Assembly: GCF_014529535.1 (NCBI RefSeq)
Contig: NW_023503374.1
Span: 1,550,001 to 1,614,000, forward strand
Length of the DNA: 64,000 bases
From: Bradysia coprophila
Lineage: Eukaryota > Arthropoda > Insecta > Diptera > Sciaridae
Direction of reading: 5' to 3'
Part shown: in pieces, positions 22,280 to 35,700 of the stretch
How the letters are laid out: each line of letters opens with the position of its first letter
Position numbering within the stretch: the first letter of the stretch is position 1
Translations under genes and position numbers: made by a program
The notes under the pieces: generated by a model
What the model was told of the DNA's origin: nothing
The model's database searches: none
The model's input: only the letters and a program-made list of their open reading frames with translations

Positions 22280-22539
22280 CTCAGTTGAACATTTTGCACA
22301 GAATCAATAGCCTTTTCGTTTCGTTGTCATTGACGCGCTGTCATTGACGTGTGTGCAATAGATGAACCACAAACTTTTTTTTTATTTTGGAGAAACCATT
22401 TTATTGCGTGAATCAAGTGAACAACTTTTCCATTTACTTACAAAGTATAAAACAACGAAATTGTCATTCAAAAACCACTTGTTATTCGGCAACACAACGA
22501 CGTCCAAATTTTTTTTTCTCCTGTCGCTTCACATCATTT

Positions 22540-22764
<225 letters not shown>

Positions 22765-22859
22765 TTAGAAAATCGACATTTAGTCCAGTTCTCCAATGTG
22801 CCGGGGTTGGCTTTACTGTATGCAATTGATTTTCGTTACTCACTTTGCCTAATTGATAC

Positions 22860-25800
22860 GATTATCAACGGAATTCGAAGGAAATAAAAAATCTGCGTGC
22901 GCTATTGACGTTTAGCACGTTCCAAAAGACCTGATGCAAAATGGACGGTCGGAGACATCCGTTTTTTTGTAGACATTTAGACCCAGGTGAAATATTTTTT
23001 TGATTTTTTTTTGCGCATTCCCAGCCAAATTTATTTTATTTTCTGGGTTCTAGTGGTTCTAGTCTGGGGTACCTGGGGTATGACGAGTATGACATTTTGG
23101 ACAAACTCCGATAAATTGAAGATTTTTTTGTTTTGCTTTTTTTGTTTTGTCAAATTGAACTTACAAATAAACACTGGCTGTAACCAAACTATGTAAACAC
23201 TGAAGGTAGTGGAAATGCGCAGTTACGCACGGAACCCTACTTTCAGGTGAATTTAGTTTCATTATGTTACACAAATATTGAATTTGTGTGCGTCAAGTTG
23301 CAGCTAGTGGTGGGGTGAATAGACTGTTATGATCAGAGCGAGAAAACCGAAGGCTTGTCAAAATATCTTCTTCTCTTTCATCATAACACTATTCGATTGA
23401 TTCGATTCAATACAAACTTATCAGGTGCACCAAATTTAGGAGTGATTTCACTGTAGTTATGTAAGAATAGAAGCTGTGAAAATGAGAACTCCAGTTTTTG
23501 TTTATAAATCAAGGATCACCGAAAACATTTAGAAGATGAAAAAGCACAAGAAAATTTGATGATGGCAACATTACAAAAATGAACTTACCTGAAAGTCGGG
23601 ATCCGTAATTTCTCTGATACGCTGAGGGTTTGCATTACCTTCAGTATTTATATACTTTGCTATCTTTTTTGCCCATTAAATATGTTACAAGTTTGAATAA
23701 CCAATTATAGGTCAAATATACTGACCGATCACAATGATTAAGAAACTAAGCATTTTACTTCGTCTACATTGCTATGCGATGTTTAGGCCAGAATGTGTTT
23801 TAATTCCCCATTGATCAAACTCAAGCGTAAAAAAGTTTTGCTCATTTCGTCTACACTTCACTTGATCCATAGATTTACACTCGATAGATGTTAACAGCGC
23901 CACCATGTAACCTCTCTAGTATCACTATGCACAGAGCTGATAATCTTCCGCTGTTGGTAGATCACATTAGAGTTTCAGTTTTCATATCTATGTCCGAAAA
24001 CCAGGGCTTAGCAAACTGAGTCTAAACCAATCTCTACATTGCATTCACTTGAACCAGGTAAGCTCTTCCTCATTTCTCCAGTGTATTGGCGCGATTCAGG
24101 AAATAGCGTCGTCAATGCCCTTTATTTCCTATCTGAATATGAACTAATCTTTCAATACTCACAGTCTGTAGCGAGTGTAATAATAGTGAATTACTATTAG
24201 TAATATTATTGTTCAATTAAACTGTAGTCAATATTAATTTCACCAGGTCAGAATTCAAAACAGATTTTGAGTAAATTGCGCTGATTTACTAAGACTTCAT
24301 CCACAGATGAGAGTGACTTTCTTCAGGTGGGCGTTTTGGTGAACATGTGATGAATTGTGGTTCGTCCAAAACTTGTTTACATCACAAATCAAAAGTGACC
24401 AAAGTGACATATGTATAAAAAAAATTCGGAAATTAATCGCAGAAATTATAATTGTAAGTGATTCGATGTTAAATTCGATGAAATTGAAACTGAATCATAC
24501 GAAGAATTGGTCTCGATTCGTAATAGATTCACCATAATTCGTGATTTTATAGTTTTTTCGTCTCAACATCGATTTATTGATTTAATCATTTTTTTGTCTA
24601 TTTAATAAATTGTACTTTGTTTATTATGATGCACAACTCACACCGATGATGTTCCGATATTTCACAATACAGTCATTTCTTTCAGATTTATAACATTTTT
24701 TGTAGTTCAGACGAGTGGTGGCAAAAGTTATGCATTCAAGCTAGTTGACTTTAGGCCGTTCGCAGGGAATGTACGTTTAATTTTTGACTGTATAATAACG
24801 ACGTGTGGTGTTTGTTATAAATTGTTTATGAATCATAATTGTTTTTTGTATGTTTTCAACACATCGTTTCACCGTTGATTATGAGGTAAGGTTTATTTGC
24901 TAATTAATACTATGAATACCTTTCGGACAATGAGAAAAGAGTTCTTTTCTTTGTTGCTTTTGGCTTGATGAAGTTCGATGAGTTCGATCGAAAACATACT
25001 ATACAATTATATACATTCCTAGACGATATACATATGATATATACCGTAACAATAAGTAAATTGGTAACGTTTTAATTCATTAATTCGTGTTCGGCATAAT
25101 AAACTGTGAAACTGTCTATTTAGCACTTTTATTAAACACAAAAATGTGAGTTGTAGAAGGTAGAACGACATATATACGGAATTCGTATTATGGATTTTAC
25201 ATACAAAGAAATATTTGATATTAATTAGCCGAAAGAAAAAAAAAACGTTTCGACCATTATTAAGTCAAGTTCCATCACATTCAATAGTAACCTTGACTTT
25301 CTAATGAAAAAAAAAATCAGATTTACAATGTGTTGAGATTTGGTTATAAATGTACATAATACTATACACACAGCCAGCCGGTTGTTTTTCTACCATAAAA
25401 AGATTCAAAATTTTTATGAGAATGAGAAGATCTCCGTAATCGGTTGAAATAAGATTTTTTTTTTAAGTTTTTATTTGCGGTCGAGCGTGTTTTTATTGCA
25501 TAACATTTACCAACCTATATTATTCTCGTCATGGCAGTGTTTATGAGGAAGTTCGTTTTTCATGAAGTATCTCTTGTGTTCTACACTCTATGAGTGGTAA
25601 ATTCGAGGTGACCGTTCGATGTAAGAAAAAAGTAATTTTTGTAATTATTTGCGGTATTGAAGTAAATGGTAACGTTACATTAGTTCAAATAGGCAACCGA
25701 GAGGTTAAACATTTTTCGTGTTTTGGTTTCATAAATGTATACATTCGACGAGCTATAACTCTTCTAACCAGCGCCTATTATGAGAATTTATTTATTGAAA

Positions 25801-26169
25801 ATTGCCTAGATCTACCAAAATTTCCCGAAGAAGTTTTTCGGTAACTTTTAGGAAATTTTCGAGAAATCTTGCTGAATTTCGGTAATTTTTTAGTTATAGT
25901 CCCTGCTGCTACTTCAGATTTAATTTGATTTATGCAATAATTAGTGCACTGTCATTATCAACCATTGGATATGATGGTCGGACAATCAAACACTGTCATC
26001 GGTGATGTACTATAAGACCTGCCGATGTGTAAATTTACTGCAAATTTGACATTTTTAATCGATCGTATTGTCCAAGCAAGAAATGAGGCACCGTAATTAG
26101 TATTTTCAAATAGACCTTGAGAGACCTTGTTACAGACGACATGCATATGACCAGTGTTATTATCAGCAT
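22860..26169. other. Gene-free AT-rich stretch
   Basis: No ORF above 84 codons and none with a recognisable domain. Ordinary AT-rich non-coding DNA with homopolymer runs; I see no RNA gene. Confidence 0.45.
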
Positions 26170-26310
26170 TGTAATAGGAAATGAAGCGATCGGTTATCGA
26201 CGGTCTTCTTTTTCATGAGCTTACCCAACTTCTTAAGGAAAATGTCTGCTTTAGACCCAACGGCGCCAAAAGTTTCGAATGCGAGTGGCGTAGTGATGCT
26301 TAAGGTCTAC
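26170..26310 (-). pseudogene. Reverse transcriptase C-terminal fragment (YLDDG family)
   Basis: Minus-strand reading from about 26310 gives PLAFETFGAVGSKADIFLKK, then LGKLMKKKTVDNRSLHFLLQ, before a stop. This lines up with the C-terminal domain of the element at 50790-52735 (ESLGCMGPKTSTFIKKLGSL...). It is an isolated, diverged piece of the same or a sister family. Confidence 0.55.
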
Positions 26311-26319
26311 ATACGAGAA

Positions 26320-28408
26320 GTATTTTTCATCGGTTGATTTGAAATCTTGTACTTCAATTTTGTTAACATGCATTTCAATATATGAAGGACTATATTACCC
26401 AGAACTTGTCATTAATTTTGTCGTCGTTATCGATAACAGATGAATATCCGTATGTGAGTATGTGACAGGTTAATGGAACAGCAATTTTGTTCTGTTACTT
26501 TTACTTTTGTCTGTTCTGAAGAGATTTGCGTTTAAGGGGCTAACTAATTATTTCCTCATCTTATCGGCATTAAGAACTTTTCTAACCATCAGTCATACGC
26601 ACGGGCTATCAGAAGTTAAATGCCAATTCCTAACTCATTGCCTATTATTTTGGTAAATTTATTTACCCAATTTACTGAGTTACCCAGTTTACCACACATA
26701 CCAAACAATTTACTAAACTTACCACAAAATAAATTCGGTAAATTTCACGAAACTTCGGTTTCACGTTGTTAACACTAGAACCGGTACGACGCGACGTTTG
26801 AGAAATGTGATTTCTAATTAATTCGCGGAGTCGACAAACCATGAGCTACTTAAAGTTTGTGATGAGGTCGACATCTGTCGAAAAATCCTAGATTTTATAG
26901 TATGATGTTCCTTACATGTATACATTCACTGTGGAATAAAATTATCGATCTTTTCTATAGATCATCTGCAAGGACGTTTATAATGCCAACCGCGCTAAAA
27001 TATGCATAAAAATCAATGAATGAACCATTTAACGAGAACCTTAAGCGAGGCTATGTCTGAAGGTACCATAACTCGAAGATGATCTATACTCTCTTCGTGA
27101 TAAGTGCGAGAATCAATGCGTACACAATGCGCGCTGTGTAGACAAATTCAATTATCTTCTCATACCGCAAGCACACCCTAAACCAAACCGTTGACATATT
27201 TAACAATTTAATTAAAAATATTTAACGTGCGTGAAAGTTTCTCGATCGTTGTGTTATATTCATCTGTTGAATCAATATCCGATTTTTTTTTATTTTGATT
27301 TTAAACTGCACATTCCTACATAGCGAACGACGATATGATGAGAAAATATTTGCTTATTAGCGAGTTTTTTTTTTATCGACTGATCGCACTAAAAAGTGTG
27401 TAAAATATGACAAGTTTTCTTTGGGACAAACAGTTTTGTTAAGATAATAGAGATTACCACACAAAGCTTTGTAAATTGATACATATCGGATGTACATGGG
27501 AGGAACGGGAAGGAAACGTTTTCTTCTCTACGTTTTCTCTAAGGTCGTGGACAGCAACAAAAAAGTAGCTTTTTTTACTCTAGATATGGCTCTAGGTACT
27601 GCAACAACAGGCAAAGGAACATATTTTATTAACTGTCATTTGACCTCTTATTTGTGGTCCGTACGGCAGTGGAATTTATTTGGTACTACTTGGAGGCCCC
27701 TTTTTAAAGTTCTGTTCTTTTGCCTGTTCTTCGAATGCGTTGATACAGACCTTCCTAAGTTCAAGAGTTGTTGGCAGTTTCTTGAAAGACAAATATTAAA
27801 GTCAAATCTAAGCAACGACGAAGACGATATGCCAATGAAGCATTACTTTGTACTGCTTAAACAATCAAATCGATGAAAAATTAAGCACAACGAGACACTT
27901 CGTGAAGTTGATTGGCATAGGCTATTGCATATCAGTCCCTCATTAAAAGAGATCGTTTATAGAGTATGTCACGCGTGCGAAAGAGATGCAAGATATGGTT
28001 GAAAATTTAACAGAAAGTGATGCAAGTAGTCGTCATGCGTGACATACTTTATGAATGCCTAACATAAATATTGAATCTACATTCGAACTACCAGACACGA
28101 AAGTCTTTTGTTTTCAGATTTTTATTTTTGAGAGCTAGCTGGAAGTGCACTAACCAACTAGCGTATAATATCTCAACTGCCACACATTGTAGGAAATTGG
28201 TGTCAAACTGTAGCCCTATCTGGTCAAAGCTAACTCTCATTTCTTCTTTATTTCAGGCAATATGGTAACTAGGCGCAATGTTACGTGAATGAACAAAACG
28301 CTACACAAATTTGCACAGTCACAAAAATCGTCGTTCTTTAAGGGGGAAAACGCGAACAATTTATCCATCCACTGAAGATCAAAAAATCAACGAAATATAA
28401 CACACAAA
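26320..28408. other. Mostly gene-free, upstream of the SDR gene
   Basis: A 128-codon frame at 27490-27876 has no recognisable homology, no clear start context and low-complexity aromatic runs; it is left uncalled. A TTTACC-rich patch lies near 26650-26740. Confidence 0.4.
27963..28048. mobile_element. 86-bp hairpin MITE
   Basis: AGTATGTCACGCGTG at 27963 and CATGCGTGACATACT ending at 28048 are inverted complements with one mismatch. No coding content. Confidence 0.55.
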
Positions 28409-30200
28409 ATGGGCATTCTATTTATCCTGTTCTGCGGAACGAGTGTCGTCGCCGCTTTCTTTCTATTTTTCGCATTCTACTTCACACGTTCATCTAAGTC
28501 AATGCCCCGATCGTTCGACGAACTAAAATGGGAAATAATTTGGCAATATCATGGAATTAGGGGTCTGGTCGAAGATGCGATTTTGAAACCAAAGAATCGA
28601 GTTGGTGGGTGAAACGTTTTTTGTTTCAGACGGAATTTGTTAAAGCGACCGTTTTCCTTACAGATCTAATTAGCTTGGAGGGAAAGGTTGCCGTTATTAC
28701 GGGAGGAAATCGTAAGTCAGTTTAAATCCTGTGAGTCATTCACTTAACACTTTCTATTGTTGACAGGTGGTATCGGACTGCGTGTGGTTGAAAAGTTGAT
28801 GAAATGCGATATGACTGTCGTAATGGGTAAGTGGCCGAGTCAAGTTATTATTGGGGTCAGCAAAAATCCCAAGTAGCATTTCAGAAAAAATAACTTATTC
28901 GTTAAAATAACGTTGTAGCAACGTTGCCACAACGGTTGTGCAACCGTTGTTGCCCGGTTATAGTTTAACCTACGTCAATTAACCGTTGGATAACCGTTAA
29001 ACAACGAAAAAGTTAAAAATTATAGTTGCTCTACCTTAAATTTTTAACTTTTTCGTTGTTTAACTGTTATCCAACGGTTAATTGACCTAGGTTAAACTAT
29101 AACCGGGCAACAACGGTTGCAAAACCGTTGTGACAACGTTGCTACAACGTTATTCTAACGAATAAGTTATTTTTTCTGAAATGCTACTTGGGAAGATGGT
29201 TCACAATTCTCAACTGATTTACAGGCGTAAGAAATCCAAAGGAAGCCGAGGATAATGTGGAAAATTTAATTGACGTCGGGTCAATGAAGGGCAAAATTTT
29301 TTACGAACGTTTAGACACCGGCAGCATGCAGTCGGTGAGACGATTTGCGAAATTCGTTCAGAGCAAATTTTCCAAGGTGGACATCCTGATCAATAACGGT
29401 AATGATCTTCCCCCCAAGGCCGTCAATTTTATTGAGAGTTTAATTGTTGATCGCAGCTGGTATCATGGCGTCACCGTTCCAAATAACCGAGGATGGCTTC
29501 GAATCCCAATTGGCTGTCAACTATTTGGGACACTTTTTGCTGACCCATTTGCTATTGCCACAGCTGAAAGCCGGTGGTACAAAGGAATGCAATTCGAGAG
29601 TCGTAAACGTGTCATCCTGTGTCCATCTCATTGGCAACATTAACTTTGATGATTTGCACGGAAAGTATGTCGTGGAACAAGAAAATACTTTGCCTTGCCA
29701 TTGATCGGAACATTTATTGTCCCACAGGAAATACTACTATCCGCCGGTGGCATACAATCAGAGTAAATTGGCTCAGGTGCTATTCACGCGCTATCTGCAG
29801 AAGGTTTTAAACAAAGATGAGGCCAACAATGTTCAAATTTACGCCGTTCATCCTGGTGTCGTCGATACGGATCTATTCTGTCATTCCAGTACCACGTACA
29901 TTCCATGGTTCAAAAAAATATTTTTTAAGGTGAGCAGAGCAGTGTAGGTCCGTGGCAAACATTATTCGATTCAAATTCTTTTTTCTCTTTTTTATCGCCT
30001 GAATTCAGACGCCCGAACAAGGGTCACGTACGATTACATATGCTGCTATATCGCCCCGACTGGAGGGAAAAGGTGGATCATATTTAAGCAATTGTACGCT
30101 CGTCAAAATCAGTTCGTTGGCCAAAGATTTAGGTTTAGGAGAGAAATTCTTTCAGGTTACATGCGATATGCTTGGCATTGAGGATTTCTTCGCCGTCTAA
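28409..30200 (+). CDS. DHRSX-like short-chain dehydrogenase/reductase
   Basis: NAD(P)-dependent oxidoreductase of the SDR family. The closest remembered relative is DHRSX, reported to act on polyprenol in dolichol synthesis; the substrate here is inferred only. Exons 28409-28604, 28664-28711, 28767-28826, 29225-29398, 29457-29664, 29728-29929 and 30009-30200 join in phase to 359 aa. Seen: an N-terminal membrane segment (residues 2-25), the cofactor motif TGGNRGIG, NNAG, a catalytic Ser in NVSSCVH, the YNQSK catalytic Tyr-Lys pair (YxxxK) and HPGVVDTDL. The C-terminal end (LEGKGGSYLSNC, FFQVTCDMLGIEDF) resembles DHRSX. Intron 3 holds a 327-bp hairpin element. AATAAA at 30249. Confidence 0.9.
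28867..29193. mobile_element. Near-perfect foldback MITE in SDR intron 3
   Basis: Arms of about 150 bp (28867-29018 and 29040-29193) are inverted complements with few mismatches. The ends are TCCCAAGTAGCATTTCAG and CTGAAATGCTACTTGGGA. The arms contain many CAACGTTG/AACCGTTG-type sub-palindromes. Transcribed with the host intron, this would fold into a long hairpin. Confidence 0.85.
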
Positions 30201-30248
30201 TTTCAATTTTGTATTTTTCTATCCCAATTTTTGTACTTAACGTCGTTC

Positions 30249-30254
30249 AATAAA
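30249..30254 (+). terminator. Poly(A) signal of the SDR gene
   Basis: AATAAA 49 nt after the stop codon. Confidence 0.65.
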
Positions 30255-30636
30255 CACACACAGTTCGATGAATTTTGTCTTGGTTCTTCGATGGACGTAG
30301 ATGGCGCAAAGGTACTTATTTTCATCAATTCATTTTGGCTGTCGTTGGAGTCATGGCACCCGAAGAAAAACTCTGCCAAAAAATGTAGGAGAAAATGTGT
30401 CTTTAGAAGTTCTCGCTTCGCTTCCCATTTAAACCGAATTTTTTCCGAGACAAAACTGGAATCAACTTCCAATTGAAAAGTGTTTTGAAATCTAAGATTA
30501 ATTCTCAGAAATATGACTAGTGCTAGGAAACTATTATTAGACCGGCTTTTCTTATCGTCCGTCTTTGGTCTACAGTCTTGTCAGGGCCTAAATATTAGAA
30601 GTCTTTTTTTCTTTTTGCAAATTTAGTGAAACTTAG

Positions 30637-30768
30637 CAACGCACTTCAAGCAAAAGTGATCATAGTCGACAGCTGCCAAATAAAGTACTATTTTGCATGA
30701 AATGGTTTTTTTACACTGTCAAGTTTACATACCCTATTTAGAGGACCACTCATGCTTGAAGTGCGTTG
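30637..30768. mobile_element. MITE, CAACGCACTTCAAGCAAAAG family, older copy
   Basis: Ends CAACGCACTTCAAGCAAAAG and TGCTTGAAGTGCGTTG; the interior AGCTGCCAAATAAAGTACTA is also shared (inverted) with the copy at 62649-62810. The flanks AACTTAG and AATTTTG match at 5 of 7 positions, an eroded duplication. Confidence 0.7.
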
Positions 30769-31139
30769 AATTTTGTGAAATTTAATGAAATATTTCTAAG
30801 TATCAGGCCCTGAGTGCCTGTGTCAGAACAAGCGAATTTTGTCAATTTGTCAGACTACTATTCGACCTAATGCCGCACTGTACTTTCGACTCACTTTGGT
30901 CAATGCATTCAAAATGCCTCCTGCTTCCAACCTCTCGCATCGGTCGACCTCGAAACTTTGTTTTCTTCTATTGAATTGAATTTTGCATTTTCACCACTTC
31001 CTACCGGCAAAGACATTGCGTCAACCACACCCAGACTATTTTTTAACCAGATGTGTGAAATACAGTTAGGTGTGGTCGCCACTGGTCGGTGTACTTTTGC
31101 TCGTAAAAACTCTGATGTGCTTCGGTAATATCAAATTGG

Positions 31140-31145
31140 TTTATT
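31140..31145 (-). terminator. Poly(A) signal of the 6PGL gene
   Basis: AATAAA on the minus strand about 55 nt after the stop codon. Confidence 0.6.
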
Positions 31146-31199
31146 GTCGACAGTGCAACAACTGCACAAGAATTGTTTTCTGTTCATTTTGTGTCGCAA

Positions 31200-32069
31200 T
31201 TATAACAATGCAGCAGCGCCTGCATCGAGTATCCAAGTGACGGTCCCATCGATTACTTCGACCAGACCAGCCGGCAGCGGTTTTTTATCAACGAAAATTT
31301 GCTAAAGTGAAAATGGTCACGTAAATATACGCTGAGCGATAAGCGAAATGCGGTTGTAGGTGTATCTCACTTTTACAATATCAGCCTTGCCACTTCCACT
31401 GATCGGAAATATGCAAGCCTTGGAATGCTTAATGAGAGTGTACGTCATTGTTACGCGAGACGGCGGTGGCTTTGGAGAGTCTGCTATCGGTGCAATTAGC
31501 ACGTCTTCAGTTTGTAGCAATGGGTGATTCGGGAATAAAGAGCACGTATGACCATCAGGACCCATTCCCAACAGCAACAGGTCGAATTTCGGAATGGTTT
31601 TGAAGTCCAGCTGAAAGCAGACGATTTAATCGAATTAGATGTGGACAAAATATCGAATTTATGTCACACCACGCACATCTTGTATACCAAAATTTTTGTA
31701 AATCTCCAGTTCATATGCCTGGGCACAGTCTTTCAATTCCAGCGACGTATCAATCGTCACGAACTGATCTTCGGTTAACTTTGTGTGGGGAATGAATTCG
31801 GTTCTGTATTGACCGAATGTCGAGTCGACATCATCGAATTTCACGTATCGTTCATCACAGAAAAACAATTTCCATTTCGACCAATCCGTCGTGGATGATT
31901 GGGCACCTGTTGCCATATAGCGAACTAACGATCCACCCGATAGACCGATGCGAAAGACACCAGATTCGTTTATTGCCGTCTCAGCAGCTTGCTCGATTAG
32001 CCGCCAAAGTTTGGCTATCACTTCCGTTTCGTCACTTACGTTCACTATTTGAGATTTATTTGGTGGCAT
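31200..32069 (-). CDS. 6-phosphogluconolactonase
   Basis: Second enzyme of the oxidative pentose phosphate pathway, hydrolysing 6-phosphogluconolactone to 6-phosphogluconate in the cytosol. Exons in transcript order: 32069-31677, 31610-31371 and 31301-31200 (393+240+102 nt, all phase 0; 244 aa, normal length). Conserved motifs are RIGLSGGSLVRYM, WKLFFCDERYV, FDLLLLGMGPDGHTCSLFP and RVTMTYTLI. The donor of exon 1 is GTGCGT, placed so that GIQD joins LDFKTIPKFD. The start ATG at 32069 gives MPPNKSQIVNVSDE; no upstream in-frame alternative was needed. Confidence 0.95.
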
Positions 32070-32766
32070 TGTGAAGAACTGTCCGAATTTACAATGAATG
32101 AATGAATGGAAATATTGGACGACTCAATCAAACTAATAAAAAGCGAAACCCGTTACTGTACAGTAAATGCAGTGTGTTAAGTGTGTTGCATCTAGATGTG
32201 TCCGTATAAATATCACATCGTACGATGGAACGAAAGTAGTTAGTCTAATTGAGTCTCTATTTCTTAGACTTTTATCATTTGTTGAATGTTGAATGTCAAT
32301 TAGGTCGAACGTTACACTCATCATAATGCAACAAGTGACGACATCTGCTATTCAACACTTTAAATTGTTTAATCTCGTAAAGTGTTAAGAAAATGTATTT
32401 CGGTTCAGAAGCTGTGATTACGTCAACTATATAATCTCGGCCGGACTTTTTGGTCATTATTTTAGTGCATGTACAGTAGCACTCGAGAAACTACAAGTGC
32501 TACAACTACCAGTACATCGAGTCAGCCTATGTCTTAGCCAAAAATTCCAATACTTTGGCGCCATCGAAATCGAATCGAAAAGTAGAATGGAGAGTAGGTG
32601 GCGCCCTAGTCGCTTTTTGACAGCGAATTTCTGTTTTCGGCTTTTTTTCAAATAGTGTCACTTTAACCATTTGTATCGTTTTCAATTTGCAACTTCTTAA
32701 TTTAGGAAGTGAGAAACTTATTTGATTCTGGCAAATCAAATCAATCTGGAAGAATTTAGTGAGGTG

Positions 32767-35700
32767 ATGATCGCCTCTGAACCTCTGGTATGTGTGCCGC
32801 TCTATTAGCGGAAAAGAAATTATCCGGCAAGTCGTTAAGGTTATGACAATCTATTTTCAAACAAAACCAGGAATTTATTCCCCGGGGTCGTAAGGCGGTT
32901 GAGGATCACCCAGGACCCTTGGTATCAAAGAAACAAATCAATATTCCATCTGAGCATTTGCTGCTCCATCGATTGCAAAATGTTAACATATCGAGCGGTG
33001 ACAGCAGCATTGAAGGCTGGGTAATACGTGAAATGGTCACAGAAGGTTCAGCTGCACCGAATTCGACTGAAACGAATAGTTCGATTTTCGTAACCGAAAA
33101 CGATTTGCACATCAATTCCGAAGAGGAACTCTATTTCAAAGGTCACACGGCCGTTTGGAGCAAAGGCATTGCTTCGGAGGACGGAGAAGTGTTGCCTAGA
33201 ATTTGCTTCACCTGTGATACGCCAATCAAACATGCCTTCTTTTGCCCAACGCATTTCGTTAAAACAAAAGATCCGGACAAGCGACCCGATAAACGATTCG
33301 TGGATGAGGAGGAGGATCCGATTGGTATTTGCTTGATTGGTAACGGAAAGACCTGCCTTCGTTCGGCGCAGAAAGTGTTCATCGAACGTATCTTTCAGAT
33401 TCCACATCGCTGCGGGTGTACTTAAGCACTGGCGAAGACTATTTGGCGAGCCTGGAATTTCCGGTGTCCAGCACCTGGTCAACGACATACGGAATTTTGT
33501 TGGAGAAAAATGCATCGATCACAACGGTCGATCACATACATGCGATACCGATGCCACGATTATTTTCGCTGGCACATCCGTTGGACGAGATGTGTCCCGT
33601 TTTGATGAAATCGAATTCGGGTGGCATTACCTACCTGACGGAAAGCGATTACAAAGTAATATTCGTGTGTGCAGACAGTGACTTGGTGCTGATGTACGAC
33701 AACAAGGCCGGGAAACATTTGGTGTCGAAACTGCGCAAAGCGACAAAGCAAGAAACGAATTCTGTTGGTGGGTCAAGCGACATGTTTTTAGTGTTGAAGG
33801 AAATTAACAATCTTGATGTTACAGCTGCCAACGACACCATGGTCTCTGGACTGTTCAATTCGAGTCATCACATAGCAGCGAATGTTTCGTCCGTTAAGCT
33901 AGGAGGTAATTGACATGATTAGGGACTGCTATTTCACTGCTATAACTGATCACCCGATCTAATCTGTCCATTGCTAGCTAATCTACGAATGAACAATTCC
34001 ATATTGTCAAAGTCAGCAATCGGTGGAAATACACCGCGTAGTCCCATATCTCAACGAACCCTCGGAAATCAGAGCGGAAGTCCTCTGTTGCATACGTCGA
34101 GCAATACACTCAATCGTTCGTTTGGACAATCGCCGTTGTTGAAATTACAATCATCGCTGGGCGGACATTCGTTCTCAGCACAAGATATACGAAAAGTTGG
34201 CCAGCCACAGCCGTCAGTTCCGGTTATACCAGAACTGTGTTTGGAACACATATGGACAGAGAATTTGAACAAAAGGTAAGTTCGTTGACACCCATTTCAC
34301 TATACAGAGGTAAAACGGATAGATAGTCGATTAGCGATGCTAATCTTACGTTCCGGAGAGTTTCGATTTCGATGGTCTTTAGACGCGTTCACAAAATTCA
34401 TTTTAAATTGACGAGAACTTTACTGACGGCATGGGTTCGTACAAATTACAAATTCTGTTGGTTCGTTATTGCTGCATTACCACGTTGACGTAACTCAGGA
34501 CCGTTCGACAATTGCTGATGCAATTGTTGGTGGAGTTGTTGATGCGCTTGATGCAGATAAACATGTTGAATTATGTGATTGCGTGGCGGCGGTTGATTGT
34601 TACTGCTCCAAGTGAAAGTATGCGTCTGACCATTCGTGTTATCGAAATTGTTGTCCTGGTTGGAGTTTACACTGGTCACCACCGATCTCTCACTGTTTTC
34701 TTGGCGATTGTTGTTCGTTGACATGGTAGGGAAACGTTCAAACTAGTGCACACAAGCGACAGACAAAAAATATTGGAATGATGACAACGGCTCAACTTAT
34801 TTTTAAGTAAAAACAAAATTATTTGCCACAAATTAATTTATTTACAAAGTCTGCTGTGCACAGGGGAGCTATTAACTTTGTCTCAGTGCTTGTCGATTTA
34901 TTTAAATTTAGAATCATTACAATTGCTGTGCTGTTGTTTTGAAAGTAGGTCATGGCACAAAGCTCGTCGATTCACTGGCAATGTTCCGAAAAAATTGTGT
35001 TGCATGAGTTCCCCAAGATCCAAGGGTTTCGAAACCGATAGGAATGACAAAGTATCGTGTTATCAATGATTGATAAATAGTGATATAGTGATAGGGATAG
35101 TGATAGTGATAGGGGAAAAAAGTTGGAAATTTCATTTCGATTGTGTTGTTTGTTTGTGGCCAGAGCGTAGCGAGAGCAACAAGTCACCCGACAAAATGAG
35201 GATTCTTCTGAAAAACAGAAAACGAAATCGGACGCATTTTCCACTCTCAAAAAAATTCTTCGAAGCTTGTGTGGCTGGTAAGAGGTCATCAAAAATCGAA
35301 AACTTGCTCTTTTCTTACAAAAATTTCTCCAGTTAGAGCCGTACGGGGTCGTGTGGGGTATCATTAGAAAGGTAATTGCATGTACTTCCGGGGCAATTAG
35401 GGTCTTATTGGGTTTGAAATTCATCCACGCTGATATATGTACAGTTGAAGTTTTCAACCGAAAAAAGACTGAAAACTTACACTTTTCTCACGGAAATTTG
35501 TCGAGGTACACGAAACGTGCATGGTCGTGTAAGCCATTTACTAACAATAAAAACTCGCCATTCCGTGCTTTGATTTGTGATCTCAGATTTTCCGGCACTT
35601 CAAGACAGGAAACTCCATTTTAAAATCGATAAGCTCGTGTGAGCTATGCATGTTGATTTGTTCAATTTTACTTAGGAAAGACAATGGTTTTGTCTTATAA

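Noticed and set aside
27490-27876. 128-codon ORF
   Set aside because: No recognisable domain, no splice partners, aromatic low-complexity content in AT-rich DNA.
29257-29643. 128-codon ORF across exons 4-5 of the SDR gene
   Set aside because: Read-through of an intron; the spliced frame NNAGIMASPF is the family sequence.
32919-32919. Start of ANAPC1 at the beginning of the long open frame
   Set aside because: That frame opens at a non-ATG inside exon 2; the 21-nt first exon MIASEPL at 32767 fits the family N-terminus and splices in phase.
33337-33425. Apparent frameshift with stop codon in ANAPC1
   Set aside because: A 59-bp GT-AG intron (33340-33398) joins the two frames in phase and restores the conserved CLIDSTSLRVY.
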